A stretch of 16,596 nt of DNA, taken from positions 1 to 16,596 of the forward strand of contig JACCUL010000381.1 in the NCBI GenBank assembly GCA_013811855.1, written 5' to 3'. This DNA comes from Acidimicrobiia bacterium. Lineage in GTDB: Bacteria > Actinomycetota > Acidimicrobiia > Acidimicrobiales > Ilumatobacteraceae. How positions within the stretch are numbered: the first letter of the stretch is position 1; the number at the start of each line of letters is the position of its first letter. Shown in pieces: positions 6,573-14,146 of this stretch. The notes beneath the pieces were generated by a model. It saw only the letters and a program-made list of their open reading frames with translations. It searched no databases and had not been told where the DNA came from. Both the position numbers and the translations under genes were made by a program.

Positions 6573-7474
6573 GGCGAACCCCCTTCGGACAGGTAGCCGT
6601 GCCGCTTCAACGGCCCGGCCATGACGTCGGTGATCTCCTCGACGATCGTCGCGCCGAGGTCGCGATGGAAGGCCTCGGCCCGGCTCGGGTCGAAGCGGTA
6701 CCGGTCGATCTCGCCCGTCACGGCGGCGTCCTCGTCGAGCTGCAGGAACGCCAGCGCGTCGGCGACGATGCGTCGCGGGTCCGCGATCAGGTCCTCGTAG
6801 CGCACGTCGAGCCACTGGTCGCCCGGCAGCGCGTCGCGGGCGGCATCGGCGGCGTCGACGAGCTTGGCCCACAGCAGCGCGGCGAGCACCGGGAACGATC
6901 GGCCGCGACGATCCCACTCGTCCTGCTCAGCGGGGTCGAGCGGCCCCCACTGCCAATGTTCCGGACCCTCGTAGCCGCGCCACCACGGCATCTGCAGCCA
7001 CGAGTTGGCGACGGCCCGACCGTCGCGCACGACGTTGACGAACCGGGCCTCCGGGAAGACCGCGTGCATCAGCCCGGCCCGGGGCCAGCCCGTCCACTTG
7101 TGCACGAACGTGCCATCGCCCCTGACGGCGTGGCGGCGCCGGAAGAACCCGTCGATCCGCGACGCCATCCACGGCGTGGCGTCGGCCGCGACCGGATCCC
7201 GGAAGGACATGGCGAGCAACGGACCGATCTCCCGCTGGGCGGCGCGGTAGCCCTCCGACGGCGCGAACCGCGCCCGTCCCTTGCGGCTGGCCGACGGTGG
7301 CAGCAGGCGGTGGGCCGCGCTGTTCCAGCGCCGGCCGATCGAGCCGAGCGCCAGCCGGTCGTCGACGTTCGAGATGAACCGGACCGCGGGGTGGCGGCAG
7401 ATCAGCTCGTGCAGCAGCGACGATCCGCAGCGGCCCGTGCCGAGCACGAAGTGGATGGGGAACGGCTCGCCCAC
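6569..7474 (-). CDS. Sulfotransferase family protein (second gene of operon)
   Basis: Predicted PAPS-dependent sulfotransferase of 301 aa. The 5'-phosphosulfate loop is LGTGRCGSSLLHELI (residues 11-25). The 3'-phosphate-binding motif is VVRDGRAVANSW, with R150 and S158. The C-terminal half has WLDVRYEDLIADPRR and ends RHGYLSEGG, as in many bacterial Sulfotransfer_3 proteins. The GTG at 7474 is 10 bases after the upstream sulfotransferase stop codon. Its own stop overlaps the ligase start by 4 bases, so the genes are translationally linked. It is distinct from the other two sulfotransferases in loop sequence and length, so the cluster may modify more than one position or acceptor. Confidence 0.88.
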   Translation of the reverse strand: MGEPFPIHFVLGTGRCGSSLLHELICRHPAVRFISNVDDRLALGSIGRRWNSAAHRLLPPSASRKGRARFAPSEGYRAAQREIGPLLAMSFRDPVAADATPWMASRIDGFFRRRHAVRGDGTFVHKWTGWPRAGLMHAVFPEARFVNVVRDGRAVANSWLQMPWWRGYEGPEHWQWGPLDPAEQDEWDRRGRSFPVLAALLWAKLVDAADAARDALPGDQWLDVRYEDLIADPRRIVADALAFLQLDEDAAVTGEIDRYRFDPSRAEAFHRDLGATIVEEITDVMAGPLKRHGYLSEGGSP

Positions 7475-7484
7475 GTCGCGGCGC

Positions 7485-8462
7485 CTACGCTGACTTCCGC
7501 AAGTACCCGAACCGACGCATCAGCGGGGCGGTGATGGCCGTGACGGTCGCCCGGTCGCGACCCCGCATGGCGTCCTCCCAGCGGCGGTCGAGCGTGAACT
7601 GAACCGACCCCGCGCCCATCCGGTTGGGGTTGCCGGCGACGACGTGTCCATCGACCAACAGGGCTTCGTGGTCGTCGACGAAGGGCAGGCTCGCCGGGTC
7701 GAGCCCGACCCATCGGGCGATCTGCTCGGCCGCCTCGCGCGGCGACGTCATGACGTCCTCATAGCGGACTCGCAGGTACCGCTCGGGACGGCACTCGAAC
7801 CGACGGGCGGTCAGCCCGTTCCACACCGCCCACAGGATCGAGCTCTTGGCCGACGACAACCGGTCCATCTCCTCGTCGTAGCCCTCGACGGCGCCGCTGG
7901 CCGAGCCCCGCATCCACGACCACGCGGCGGCGCGCGGATCGCGGAGGAGGTGCAGCACGTACAGGTCGATCTGCGGGATGGTGTCGAGCACCGCGGCGTA
8001 GTTGGGCAGCTTCGACGAGTCGACGATGAGCTCGGCGCTGGTGACGTCCTGGATCGACCGGTAGGCGGGCAGCAGACCGTCGGCAACGGTGCGTTCGACA
8101 GCCGACAGCGGGAGCGGACGGCGCCGCAACCACCGGCCGGCGCGGCGCAACCGGAGGACGACCCGCAGACGGTCGTGGAACGCCGCCGCCTGCTCCGGGT
8201 CCGCCGCAGGCCCGAGACGTTCGATCACGGCGGCCCAGACGGGGCACTCCCGGACGGCCAACCGGCACCCACAACGACCGCCGGCGGCGAGCCCGCGTTC
8301 CCAGAGGAAGCGCACCTCCCCCGCGGCGAAGACACCGGGCACGGAACCGAGGAGCCGAGCGAGCAGCGTCGATCCGCTGCGCCCCGTACCGGTGATGTGC
8401 AGCACACGGATGCGCCCGTCATCCGCCGTGGCGCGGCCCATCGAGAATTCGTCGTCCCTCAT
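7485..8462 (-). CDS. Sulfotransferase family protein (first gene of operon)
   Basis: Predicted PAPS-dependent sulfotransferase, 325 aa from the ATG at 8462. The 5'-phosphosulfate loop is ITGTGRSGSTLLARLLG (residues 23-39). The 3'-phosphate site is LLRDPRAAAWSWMR, with R174 and S182. A cysteine cluster (C64, C66, C73) matches the CxC...CP signature common in this subgroup, and DSSKLPNY (149-155) is also typical. The ATG at 8462 is chosen over a far longer upstream frame because GGGAG lies just before it, homology begins shortly after, and the longer frame would run into the divergent gene. ATG 8441 is an alternative. It opens the four-gene operon and is divergent from the Wzz-like gene. Confidence 0.88.
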   Translation of the reverse strand: MRDDEFSMGRATADDGRIRVLHITGTGRSGSTLLARLLGSVPGVFAAGEVRFLWERGLAAGGRCGCRLAVRECPVWAAVIERLGPAADPEQAAAFHDRLRVVLRLRRAGRWLRRRPLPLSAVERTVADGLLPAYRSIQDVTSAELIVDSSKLPNYAAVLDTIPQIDLYVLHLLRDPRAAAWSWMRGSASGAVEGYDEEMDRLSSAKSSILWAVWNGLTARRFECRPERYLRVRYEDVMTSPREAAEQIARWVGLDPASLPFVDDHEALLVDGHVVAGNPNRMGAGSVQFTLDRRWEDAMRGRDRATVTAITAPLMRRFGYLRKSA

Positions 8463-8529
8463 GCGCGTTCTCCCGCTCCGCCCACCATACTCATGCCACA
8501 CACTAGGGGCGGAAAGGTGGGAGACGGCC
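8463..8529. promoter_or_regulatory. Divergent promoter region of the polysaccharide genes
   Basis: These 67 bases separate the sulfotransferase operon (minus) from the Wzz-like gene (plus) and must hold promoters for both. Ribosome-binding sites are visible on each side: GGGAG before ATG 8462 on the minus strand, and GGTGGGAG before ATG 8530 on the plus strand. The -10/-35 boxes are not clear enough to place. Confidence 0.45.
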
Positions 8530-9519
8530 ATGCCGGACGGACAAATCAACGAGATCGCCGACCGACTCCGGTCGGTTCGCAGCGGCTGGATCCTGGTCAT
8601 CCTGGCGACCGCGGCGGCAGCGGTGGTGGCCACGCTGCTGTCCTTCCCGGTCGACTCGACCTACCACACCAACGCCGTCGTCGGCCCCGACCCCGAGGCC
8701 ACGTCGTCCAACTCCCGCGTCGACTACCTGACCGACCTCCGGGTGGCGATGTTCACCCGCTCCGTCGTGCAGTCCGTCGCCGACGAGGTCGGCCTGGCGC
8801 GGACCGAGGTCAGCGATCACCTGAGCCTGCGCCGCATCGACGAGTCGAACCTGCTGCGGGTGACCTACGATGCGCCGACGCCGGACCCGGAGGTGGCGTC
8901 GCAGATCGTCGAACGCATCCCGCTGGCGGCCATCGCCTTCCTCGAGGCGCCGCGCCTCGAGGCGGCGCAGGCGACGCTGGACGAAGCCCAGCAGACCTAC
9001 GACGAAGCGGCGACCGCCGTCGACGAATCGCAGGCGGCCACCGACGCCGCCGTGGCCGGCAACGAGAACGTCCCACCCAACGTGGCGTTGGCGTCGCTGC
9101 AGGACGAGCTGTCCGACCTGCAGGTGCGGCTGCTGACGACCGACCGGGTCACCGACGCCGGCGTGTACGCGCAGCTCGAACTGGCCATCGACGAGCTGGA
9201 GCCGCAGATCGGCCCGGCCGCCGCCGCCGCCGCCGAGTACGAGACGCTGCAGCGCACGCGGGACGCCGCGCTGATCGACCGCCGCGCCGCGCAGGACGAC
9301 CTGACCGTCGCCCAGGACGCCGTGCGGACCATCACCATCGACCCGACCGTGACCGTGCAGCAGGTCGCCGTCGAGCACTCGCGCATGCGCGAGGCGATCC
9401 TGCAGGTCGTCGTCGTCGCCGCGCTGGCCTTCCTGGTCTCGACCGTCGTCGTGACGTTCCTGGCCAACCGCCGCCGCCGCCGCTCACCGGCGGCCTCAGG
9501 CGCCGCCCGCGCTGCCTGA
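8530..9519 (+). CDS. Wzz-like chain-length determinant / polysaccharide co-polymerase
   Basis: A 329-residue protein with polysaccharide co-polymerase architecture: a short cytosolic start, a first membrane helix (residues 18-39), a long periplasmic/extracytoplasmic region rich in Ala, Glu, Asp and Gln (about 140-285) that reads as coiled coil, a second helix (about 290-312), and a basic Arg-rich tail. These proteins set polymer length together with Wzy. No Walker A or tyrosine-kinase domain follows, so it is not a fused BY-kinase. GGTGGGAG before ATG 8530 supports the start. It is divergent from the sulfotransferase/Wzy operon. Its 3' end overlaps the convergent crotonase gene by 24 bases. 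Sequence identity in this family is low, so the call rests on topology and context. Confidence 0.82.
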   Translation: MPDGQINEIADRLRSVRSGWILVILATAAAAVVATLLSFPVDSTYHTNAVVGPDPEATSSNSRVDYLTDLRVAMFTRSVVQSVADEVGLARTEVSDHLSLRRIDESNLLRVTYDAPTPDPEVASQIVERIPLAAIAFLEAPRLEAAQATLDEAQQTYDEAATAVDESQAATDAAVAGNENVPPNVALASLQDELSDLQVRLLTTDRVTDAGVYAQLELAIDELEPQIGPAAAAAAEYETLQRTRDAALIDRRAAQDDLTVAQDAVRTITIDPTVTVQQVAVEHSRMREAILQVVVVAALAFLVSTVVVTFLANRRRRRSPAASGAARAA

Positions 9520-10344
9520 GCCAGGGCGTGGCACCACCGGGTCGGTGAACGCGGCGGGGCGTCGCTCGAAGCCGGCCGTCACCGCCTCCACCTGGTTCCG
9601 TCGGCCGATCAGTCCGCCGATCACCTCCCGCTCCGCGGCGAACTGCTCGGCCGCATCGGCGTTGGCCAACCGGTTGAACAACACCTTGGCCCCGCGCACG
9701 GCGTCAGGGCTGCGCCCGGCGAGCTCGGTCGCCAGGACCATCGCATCCTCGAGCGGGTTCGCACTCAGTCGCGTGGCCAGGCCGAGCTCGGCCGCCTCCA
9801 TGCCCGAGACGATGCGGGCCGTGAACGTCAACTCCTTGGCCACGTCGGGACGCACGAGCCGGGAGAGGAACAGCGTGCCGGTCATGTCGGGCACGAGGCC
9901 CCAGTGGACCTCGCGCACCGAGAGCTGGGCGTCGGGGTGGACGATGCGGATGTCGGCACCGAGGACGAGCTGGAGGCCGCCACCGAAGGCGTGACCGTGC
10001 ACGGCGGCGACGACCGGTACGGGGATCTCCTGCCAGATCCAGCAGATCTGCTGGCCGAGGTGGGTAATCCGCCCTTCCTCGATCCGGCCGGGACCGCCCG
10101 ACGCGGCGCCGTCGCCTGGACCGTCCGCCAACGTGCGGAACATCGACATGTCGAGGCCGGCGCAGAACGAGGCGCCGTTGCCGGACAGGACGACGGCCCG
10201 CACGCCCGCCTCCGTCCGCAGTCGCTCCCCCGCCGCGGCGATGGCTTCGAACATCTCACCGTCGAGCGCGTTGCGCTTGTCGGACCGGTTGAGGCGCACG
10301 TCGGCGACGCCGTCGGTGATGGCGATGGTGACTCGTTCGGTCAT
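9496..10344 (-). CDS. Crotonase / enoyl-CoA hydratase-isomerase family protein
   Basis: A 282-residue crotonase-fold protein acting on an acyl-CoA. The oxyanion-hole elements are FCAGLD (60-65) and HGHAFGGGLQLVLGADIRI (117-134). REVHWGLVPDMTGT (144-157) places E145 at the second catalytic Glu of hydratases. At the first catalytic position (Glu in hydratases, Asp in dienoyl-CoA isomerases) it has Q125. D153 aligns with the extra Asp of dienoyl-CoA isomerases. It is therefore probably an isomerase-like or otherwise altered member rather than a standard beta-oxidation hydratase. MTERVT at 10344 is the likely start; an ATG six codons upstream (10362) lies within an inverted repeat. No ribosome-binding site is evident. 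It is divergent from the nitroreductase gene. Confidence 0.9.
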   Translation of the reverse strand: MTERVTIAITDGVADVRLNRSDKRNALDGEMFEAIAAAGERLRTEAGVRAVVLSGNGASFCAGLDMSMFRTLADGPGDGAASGGPGRIEEGRITHLGQQICWIWQEIPVPVVAAVHGHAFGGGLQLVLGADIRIVHPDAQLSVREVHWGLVPDMTGTLFLSRLVRPDVAKELTFTARIVSGMEAAELGLATRLSANPLEDAMVLATELAGRSPDAVRGAKVLFNRLANADAAEQFAAEREVIGGLIGRRNQVEAVTAGFERRPAAFTDPVVPRPGSGSAGGA

Positions 10345-10353
10345 GGTCGCGAG

Positions 10354-10371
10354 AGTCTGCATTGCCAGACT
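10354..10371. promoter_or_regulatory. Inverted repeat between divergent crotonase and nitroreductase genes
   Basis: AGTCTG-CATTGC-CAGACT is a perfect 6-base inverted repeat with a 6-base spacer. It sits in the 34 bases between the two start codons and is a candidate operator for a dimeric repressor. It could also be chance, since the arms are short. Confidence 0.35.
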
Positions 10372-10378
10372 GCGTCAC

Positions 10379-11056
10379 GTGAAGCTCAACCTGCACGCCG
10401 ACGAGGTCCTGACGACGACCCGCTCCGTCCGCAAGCGGCTCGACTTCGACCGACCGGTCGAGCGATCTGTGGTCGAGGAGTGCCTGGAGATCGCCATGCA
10501 GGCGCCGACCGGTTCCAACGCCCAGGGTTGGCACTGGGTCGTCGTCGAGGATGCCGAGCTGCGCCGGCAGGTCGCCGACGTCTACCGGGCCAACTTCGAG
10601 GAGTACCGGGCGCTGCCGGGGCCGGATTACCGGGAGGGAGATTCACGCCGCGAACGCCACGGGCACGTGCGCGATTCGGCGTCGTACCTCGCTGACAACT
10701 TCCACCGGGCGCCGCTGCTGCTCATCCCGTGCCTGTGGGCGCGCCTGGACGGGGCGACGGTGATGCAGGGTGCATCGGCGTGGGGCTCGCTGCTGCCGGC
10801 GGTGTGGAGCTTCATGCTGGCGCTGCGCGAGCGGGGTATGGGCTCGGCGTGGACGACCATCCACCTGATGAACGACGGCGAGCGCACCGTCGGCGAGCTG
10901 CTCGGCATCCCCGTCGACAAGGTCACCCAGGCCGACCTGTTCCCGATCGCCTACACGAAGCACCGACTTCCGACCTGCCCGGCGCGAGCCCCTCGCCACG
11001 GTCCTCCACTGGGACCGCTGGTGATCACTCCACGAGGCGCAACCCGGCGGGGCTGA
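10379..11056 (+). CDS. Nitroreductase family protein, C-terminus frameshifted
   Basis: An FMN-dependent nitroreductase-fold oxidoreductase. TTRSVRKRLDF (13-23) and APTGSNAQGW (42-51) are the N-terminal FMN-contact motifs; WGSLLPAVWSFMLALRERGMGS and a VTQADLFPIAYT segment follow. GTG 10379 is the start: upstream frame sequence is antisense to the crotonase. As read, the last ~33 codons (KHRLPTCPAR onward) are unlike the family and overlap the convergent GntR gene. In another frame, bases 10962-11024 give TDFRPARREPLATVLHWDRW and a TGA, the usual C-terminus, ending one base before the GntR gene. So two bases seem to be missing (or one added) near 10958-10964. Either the gene is a recent pseudogene or the assembly has an error. 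The substrate is unknown. Confidence 0.82.
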   Translation: MKLNLHADEVLTTTRSVRKRLDFDRPVERSVVEECLEIAMQAPTGSNAQGWHWVVVEDAELRRQVADVYRANFEEYRALPGPDYREGDSRRERHGHVRDSASYLADNFHRAPLLLIPCLWARLDGATVMQGASAWGSLLPAVWSFMLALRERGMGSAWTTIHLMNDGERTVGELLGIPVDKVTQADLFPIAYTKHRLPTCPARAPRHGPPLGPLVITPRGATRRG

Positions 11057-11777
11057 TCGACGGCTCGGCCGAAGGCAGCTCGACGACGAACTCGGTGCGG
11101 TGGGCCGGGAAGACGTGCTCGCTCACGAGCACGGGGCGCCCCGACGTGTCGGTCGTGACGCGCTGGCAGCGCAGCACCGGTGCGCCGACGGGCACGCCGA
11201 GCAGCGCGGCCTGGTGCGCGTCGGCGGCGTCGGCACCGATCGTCTGGGTGGCACCGCGCAGTGGCCGGTCGATGAGCTCGTAGAACGGTCGGCGCTCGAC
11301 GTCCTCGCGTGAGAGCGCCCGGCCGAGATCACCCGGGCACCACACCGTGACAACGGCGAACGGCTCGCCGTCGGCCAGGGTGAGCCGCTCGACGCGCAGC
11401 ACCTCGTCGTCGTCGAGGATGCGCCGGACGTGCGGCGGCGGCACGACGAAGGCGAACTCGGTGACCCGCCGGCGGGCCCGCCGGCCGCTGCCGCTCAGCT
11501 GGTCCTCGATCGTGCCCAGCCACTCGAGCCGTTGCTGGACCGGCTCGGTGGCGACGAACCAGCCGAACCCCTGGCGAGCGGCGATCGACCCCTCGTCGCG
11601 CAGCAGTTCCAGTGCCCGTCGGACGGTGACCCGACTGGCCCCGAACCGGGCGGACAGCTCGGACTCGCTCGGCAGCAGCGACCCGGCGGCCCGGCCGCGC
11701 ACGAGGCGGCGCACGTCGTCGGCGATCTCCTGGTAGCGAATGCGGCGTTCGCGCACTTGTATGAGAGTTGTATACAT
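11025..11777 (-). CDS. GntR family transcriptional regulator (HutC/UTRA type)
   Basis: A 250-residue regulator. A GntR winged helix occupies about residues 12-78 (RYQEIADDVRRLV, LPSESELSARFGASRVTVRR, LLRDEGSIAARQGFGWFV). A UTRA effector-binding domain spans about 95-245 (VLRVERLTLADGEPFAVVTVW and SEHVFPAHRTEFVVEL). Such proteins bind operators as dimers and release on binding a small molecule. The gene is divergent from aconitase, with the two start codons 34 bases apart, so it probably controls that gene and itself. ATG 11777 is chosen, but it lies on the TGTATACA palindrome and has no ribosome-binding site. GTG 11756 is an alternative. The effector is unknown. Confidence 0.87.
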   Translation of the reverse strand: MYTTLIQVRERRIRYQEIADDVRRLVRGRAAGSLLPSESELSARFGASRVTVRRALELLRDEGSIAARQGFGWFVATEPVQQRLEWLGTIEDQLSGSGRRARRRVTEFAFVVPPPHVRRILDDDEVLRVERLTLADGEPFAVVTVWCPGDLGRALSREDVERRPFYELIDRPLRGATQTIGADAADAHQAALLGVPVGAPVLRCQRVTTDTSGRPVLVSEHVFPAHRTEFVVELPSAEPSISPAGLRLVE

Positions 11778-11780
11778 TGA
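11757..11780. promoter_or_regulatory. Candidate GntR operator in the gntR-acn divergent region
   Basis: The palindrome TGTATACA (11769-11776, within TTGTATACATTG) resembles the GT-TATA-AC half-site pattern of HutC-type GntR operators. TTGTAT also occurs as a direct repeat at 11757-11762 and 11768-11773, separated by GAGAG. The A+T-rich block stands out in a G+C-rich region and overlaps where promoters for both genes must lie. I could not assign -35/-10 boxes with confidence. Confidence 0.5.
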
Positions 11781-11811
11781 CGTCGAACGCAAGTCGTCGC
11801 AGGAGCACTTC

Positions 11812-14082
11812 ATGAGCACCGTCAGCGCCTCCACCCCGATCGAGCTCGTCAACGCGGTCTACGGCACGCTCGCCGAGCGCTGCGCGACGGGTCGCCGCCG
11901 CCTCGGCCGCCCGCTGACGCTGACCGAGAAGATCCTCGTCAACCACCTCGCCGATCCCGAGGGCCAATCGATGGTGCGCGGTGAGAGCTACGCCGACTTC
12001 CACCCCGACCGCGTCGCCATGCAGGACGCCACGGCGCAGATGGCGCTGCTGCAGTTCATGACCGCCGGTCTCCCCGAGGCCGCCGTGCCGTCGACCGTCC
12101 ACTGCGACCACCTGATCCAGGCCAAGGTCGGCGCCTCGATCGACCTCGGCGTCGCCATCGACACCAACGCCGAGGTCTACGAGTTCCTGCGGACCGTGTC
12201 GGCCAAGTACGGCATCGGCTTTTGGGGTCCGGGCAGCGGCATCATCCATCAGGTCGTGCTCGAGAACTACGCCTTTCCGGGCGGGATGATGATCGGCACC
12301 GACAGCCACACGCCGAACGCCGGCGGGCTGGCCATGGTCGCCATCGGCGTCGGTGGCGCCGACGCCGTCGACGTGATGACGGGCTTCGCGTTCAACGTGC
12401 GCTGGCCGAAGGTCATCGGCGTCGAGCTGACCGGCACGCTGTCGGGCTGGTCGAGCCCGAAGGACGTCATCTTGGAGGTGGCCCGCATCCTCACCGTCGA
12501 GGGCGGCACCGGCGCCATCATCGAGTACCACGGCCAAGGCGCCGACTCGATCTCGGCCACCGGCAAGGGCACGATCTGCAACATGGGCGCCGAGATCGGC
12601 GCCACCACGTCGCACTTCCCGTACGACGCCAACATCGGCGCCTACCTCAAGGCCACCGGTCGCGAGGCCATCGCCGACGCCGCCGACGCCGTGGCCGCCG
12701 ACCTGCGGCCCGACGACGGCGCCGTCTACGACCAGATCGTCCAGATCGACCTCGACGAGCTCAAGCCGTTGATCAACGGGCCCCACTCGCCCGACCGCGC
12801 CCACCGCGTCGGCCCCGAGGTCGGCACCGCCGCCACGGCGAACGACTGGCCGCTCGAGATCTCCTCCGCGCTGATCGGCTCGTGCACCAACTCCTCGTAC
12901 GAGGACATCACGCGCGCCGCGTCGATCGCCCGGCAGGCGGCGGCCAGGGGCCTGACGGCGCAGACCGAGCTGTTGGTCACCCCGGGCTCCGAGCAGATCC
13001 GGGCCACCATCGAGCGCGACGGCCTGCTCGCCGACCTGGAGGCGGTGGGGGCCACGGTGCTGGCCAACGCCTGCGGGCCGTGCATCGGGCAGTGGTCGCG
13101 CCCGGCGAGCATCACGGGCCGGCCGAACACGATCGTCAACTCCTACAACCGCAACTTCCCCAAGCGCAACGACGGGTCGGCCAAGACGCTCAGCTTCGTG
13201 ACGTCGCCGGAGACGGTGATGGCGCTGGCGCTCGCAGGGCGGCTCGACTTCGACCCGTCGACGGACACGCTGACGACGGCCGACGGCGCCGAGGTGCGCC
13301 TCGACCCGCCCGTTGGCGAGGTGCTGCCCGAGCGCGGCTACGACGCCGGCCAGGACACGTTCACCGCCCCGCCCGCCGACGTTTCGGCCGTCGACGTCGT
13401 GGTCGACCCCGCCAGCGACCGGCTGCAGCTGCTCGAGCCGTTCCCGGCATGGGACGGCGAGGACTACCGCGACCTGCCCGTCCTCGTGAAGGCGCAGGGC
13501 AAGTGCACGACCGACCACATCTCGGCGGCCGGGCCGTGGCTGAAGTACCGCGGCCACCTGGAGAACATCTCCGGCAACCTCTTCCTCGGCGTCGTCAACG
13601 CGTTCACCGGCGCCACCGGCGAGGGCACGGACGTCACCGACGGGGCGACGCGCTCGTTCCCGGACATCGCCAAGAACTACGGCACGTCGGGCCTCCGCTG
13701 GTGCGCCATCGGCGACCGCAACTACGGCGAGGGATCGTCGCGCGAGCACGCCGCGATGGAGCCCCGCTTCCGGGGGGGCGTCGCCATCTTCGCCCGCAGC
13801 TTCGCCCGCATCCACGAGACGAACGCCAAGAAGCAGGGCCTCCTGCCGCTGACGTTCGCCGACCCGGCGACGTACGCGGCGATCGGCGAGGACGATCGCA
13901 TCAACGTGCTCGGCCTGCCGCCCGTACCGGGCGAGCCGGTGCACTGCCAGATCGTCAAGCCCGACGGCACGACGATCGACTTCGCGACGACGCACACGTT
14001 CAGCCCCGAGCAGGTCGGGTGGTTCAAGGCCGGGAGCGCCCTCAACATCGTGCGCCGACGGGTCGCCGACGGAGCCGCCTGA
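11812..14082 (+). CDS. acn: Aconitate hydratase, mitochondrial type
   Basis: A 756-residue [4Fe-4S] aconitase interconverting citrate and isocitrate in the TCA cycle. Cluster ligands are C358 in GSCTNSSYED and C421/C424 in ANACGPCIGQW, the same numbers as in mature pig heart mitochondrial aconitase. Other signatures are VPSTVHCDHLIQAK, TDSHTPNAGG, NSYNRNFPKRNDG, KCTTDHISAAGPWLKYRGHL and YGEGSSREHAAMEPR, the last from the C-terminal swivel domain. Length and motifs fit the mitochondrial ACO2-like clade, not the ~900-residue AcnA/IRP1 type usual in Mycobacterium and Streptomyces. ATG 11812 has AGGAG at 11801-11805, 6 bases upstream. It is probably regulated by the divergent GntR protein. Confidence 0.96.
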   Translation: MSTVSASTPIELVNAVYGTLAERCATGRRRLGRPLTLTEKILVNHLADPEGQSMVRGESYADFHPDRVAMQDATAQMALLQFMTAGLPEAAVPSTVHCDHLIQAKVGASIDLGVAIDTNAEVYEFLRTVSAKYGIGFWGPGSGIIHQVVLENYAFPGGMMIGTDSHTPNAGGLAMVAIGVGGADAVDVMTGFAFNVRWPKVIGVELTGTLSGWSSPKDVILEVARILTVEGGTGAIIEYHGQGADSISATGKGTICNMGAEIGATTSHFPYDANIGAYLKATGREAIADAADAVAADLRPDDGAVYDQIVQIDLDELKPLINGPHSPDRAHRVGPEVGTAATANDWPLEISSALIGSCTNSSYEDITRAASIARQAAARGLTAQTELLVTPGSEQIRATIERDGLLADLEAVGATVLANACGPCIGQWSRPASITGRPNTIVNSYNRNFPKRNDGSAKTLSFVTSPETVMALALAGRLDFDPSTDTLTTADGAEVRLDPPVGEVLPERGYDAGQDTFTAPPADVSAVDVVVDPASDRLQLLEPFPAWDGEDYRDLPVLVKAQGKCTTDHISAAGPWLKYRGHLENISGNLFLGVVNAFTGATGEGTDVTDGATRSFPDIAKNYGTSGLRWCAIGDRNYGEGSSREHAAMEPRFRGGVAIFARSFARIHETNAKKQGLLPLTFADPATYAAIGEDDRINVLGLPPVPGEPVHCQIVKPDGTTIDFATTHTFSPEQVGWFKAGSALNIVRRRVADGAA

Positions 14083-14084
14083 CC

Positions 14085-14114
14085 GGTTCTGGACGCGAGC
14101 TCGTCAGAAGAACC
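14085..14114 (+). terminator. Candidate hairpin downstream of acn
   Basis: GGTTCT (14085-14090) pairs with AGAACC (14109-14114), and the inner GACG (14092-14095) pairs with CGTC (14102-14105). The hairpin begins right after the stop codon. No T-run follows, so efficient intrinsic termination is uncertain. A second small hairpin (AGGACC/GGTCCT, 14131-14147) lies just beyond, at the convergent gene's stop. Confidence 0.35.
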
Positions 14115-14146
14115 CTGCACGGACCTCGTCAGGACCGCGACGGTCC

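Noticed and set aside
5484..6596. Plus-strand frame of 370 codons antisense to the ligase
   Set aside because: It is rich in His, Asp, Arg and Gln without structure, opposite a clear membrane protein.
11329..13995. Very long minus-strand frame (888 codons) antisense to aconitase
   Set aside because: Its sequence is Arg/Asp/Val/Gly repeats without domains, and the plus strand encodes an unmistakable aconitase. The 3' tail is an out-of-frame GntR shadow.
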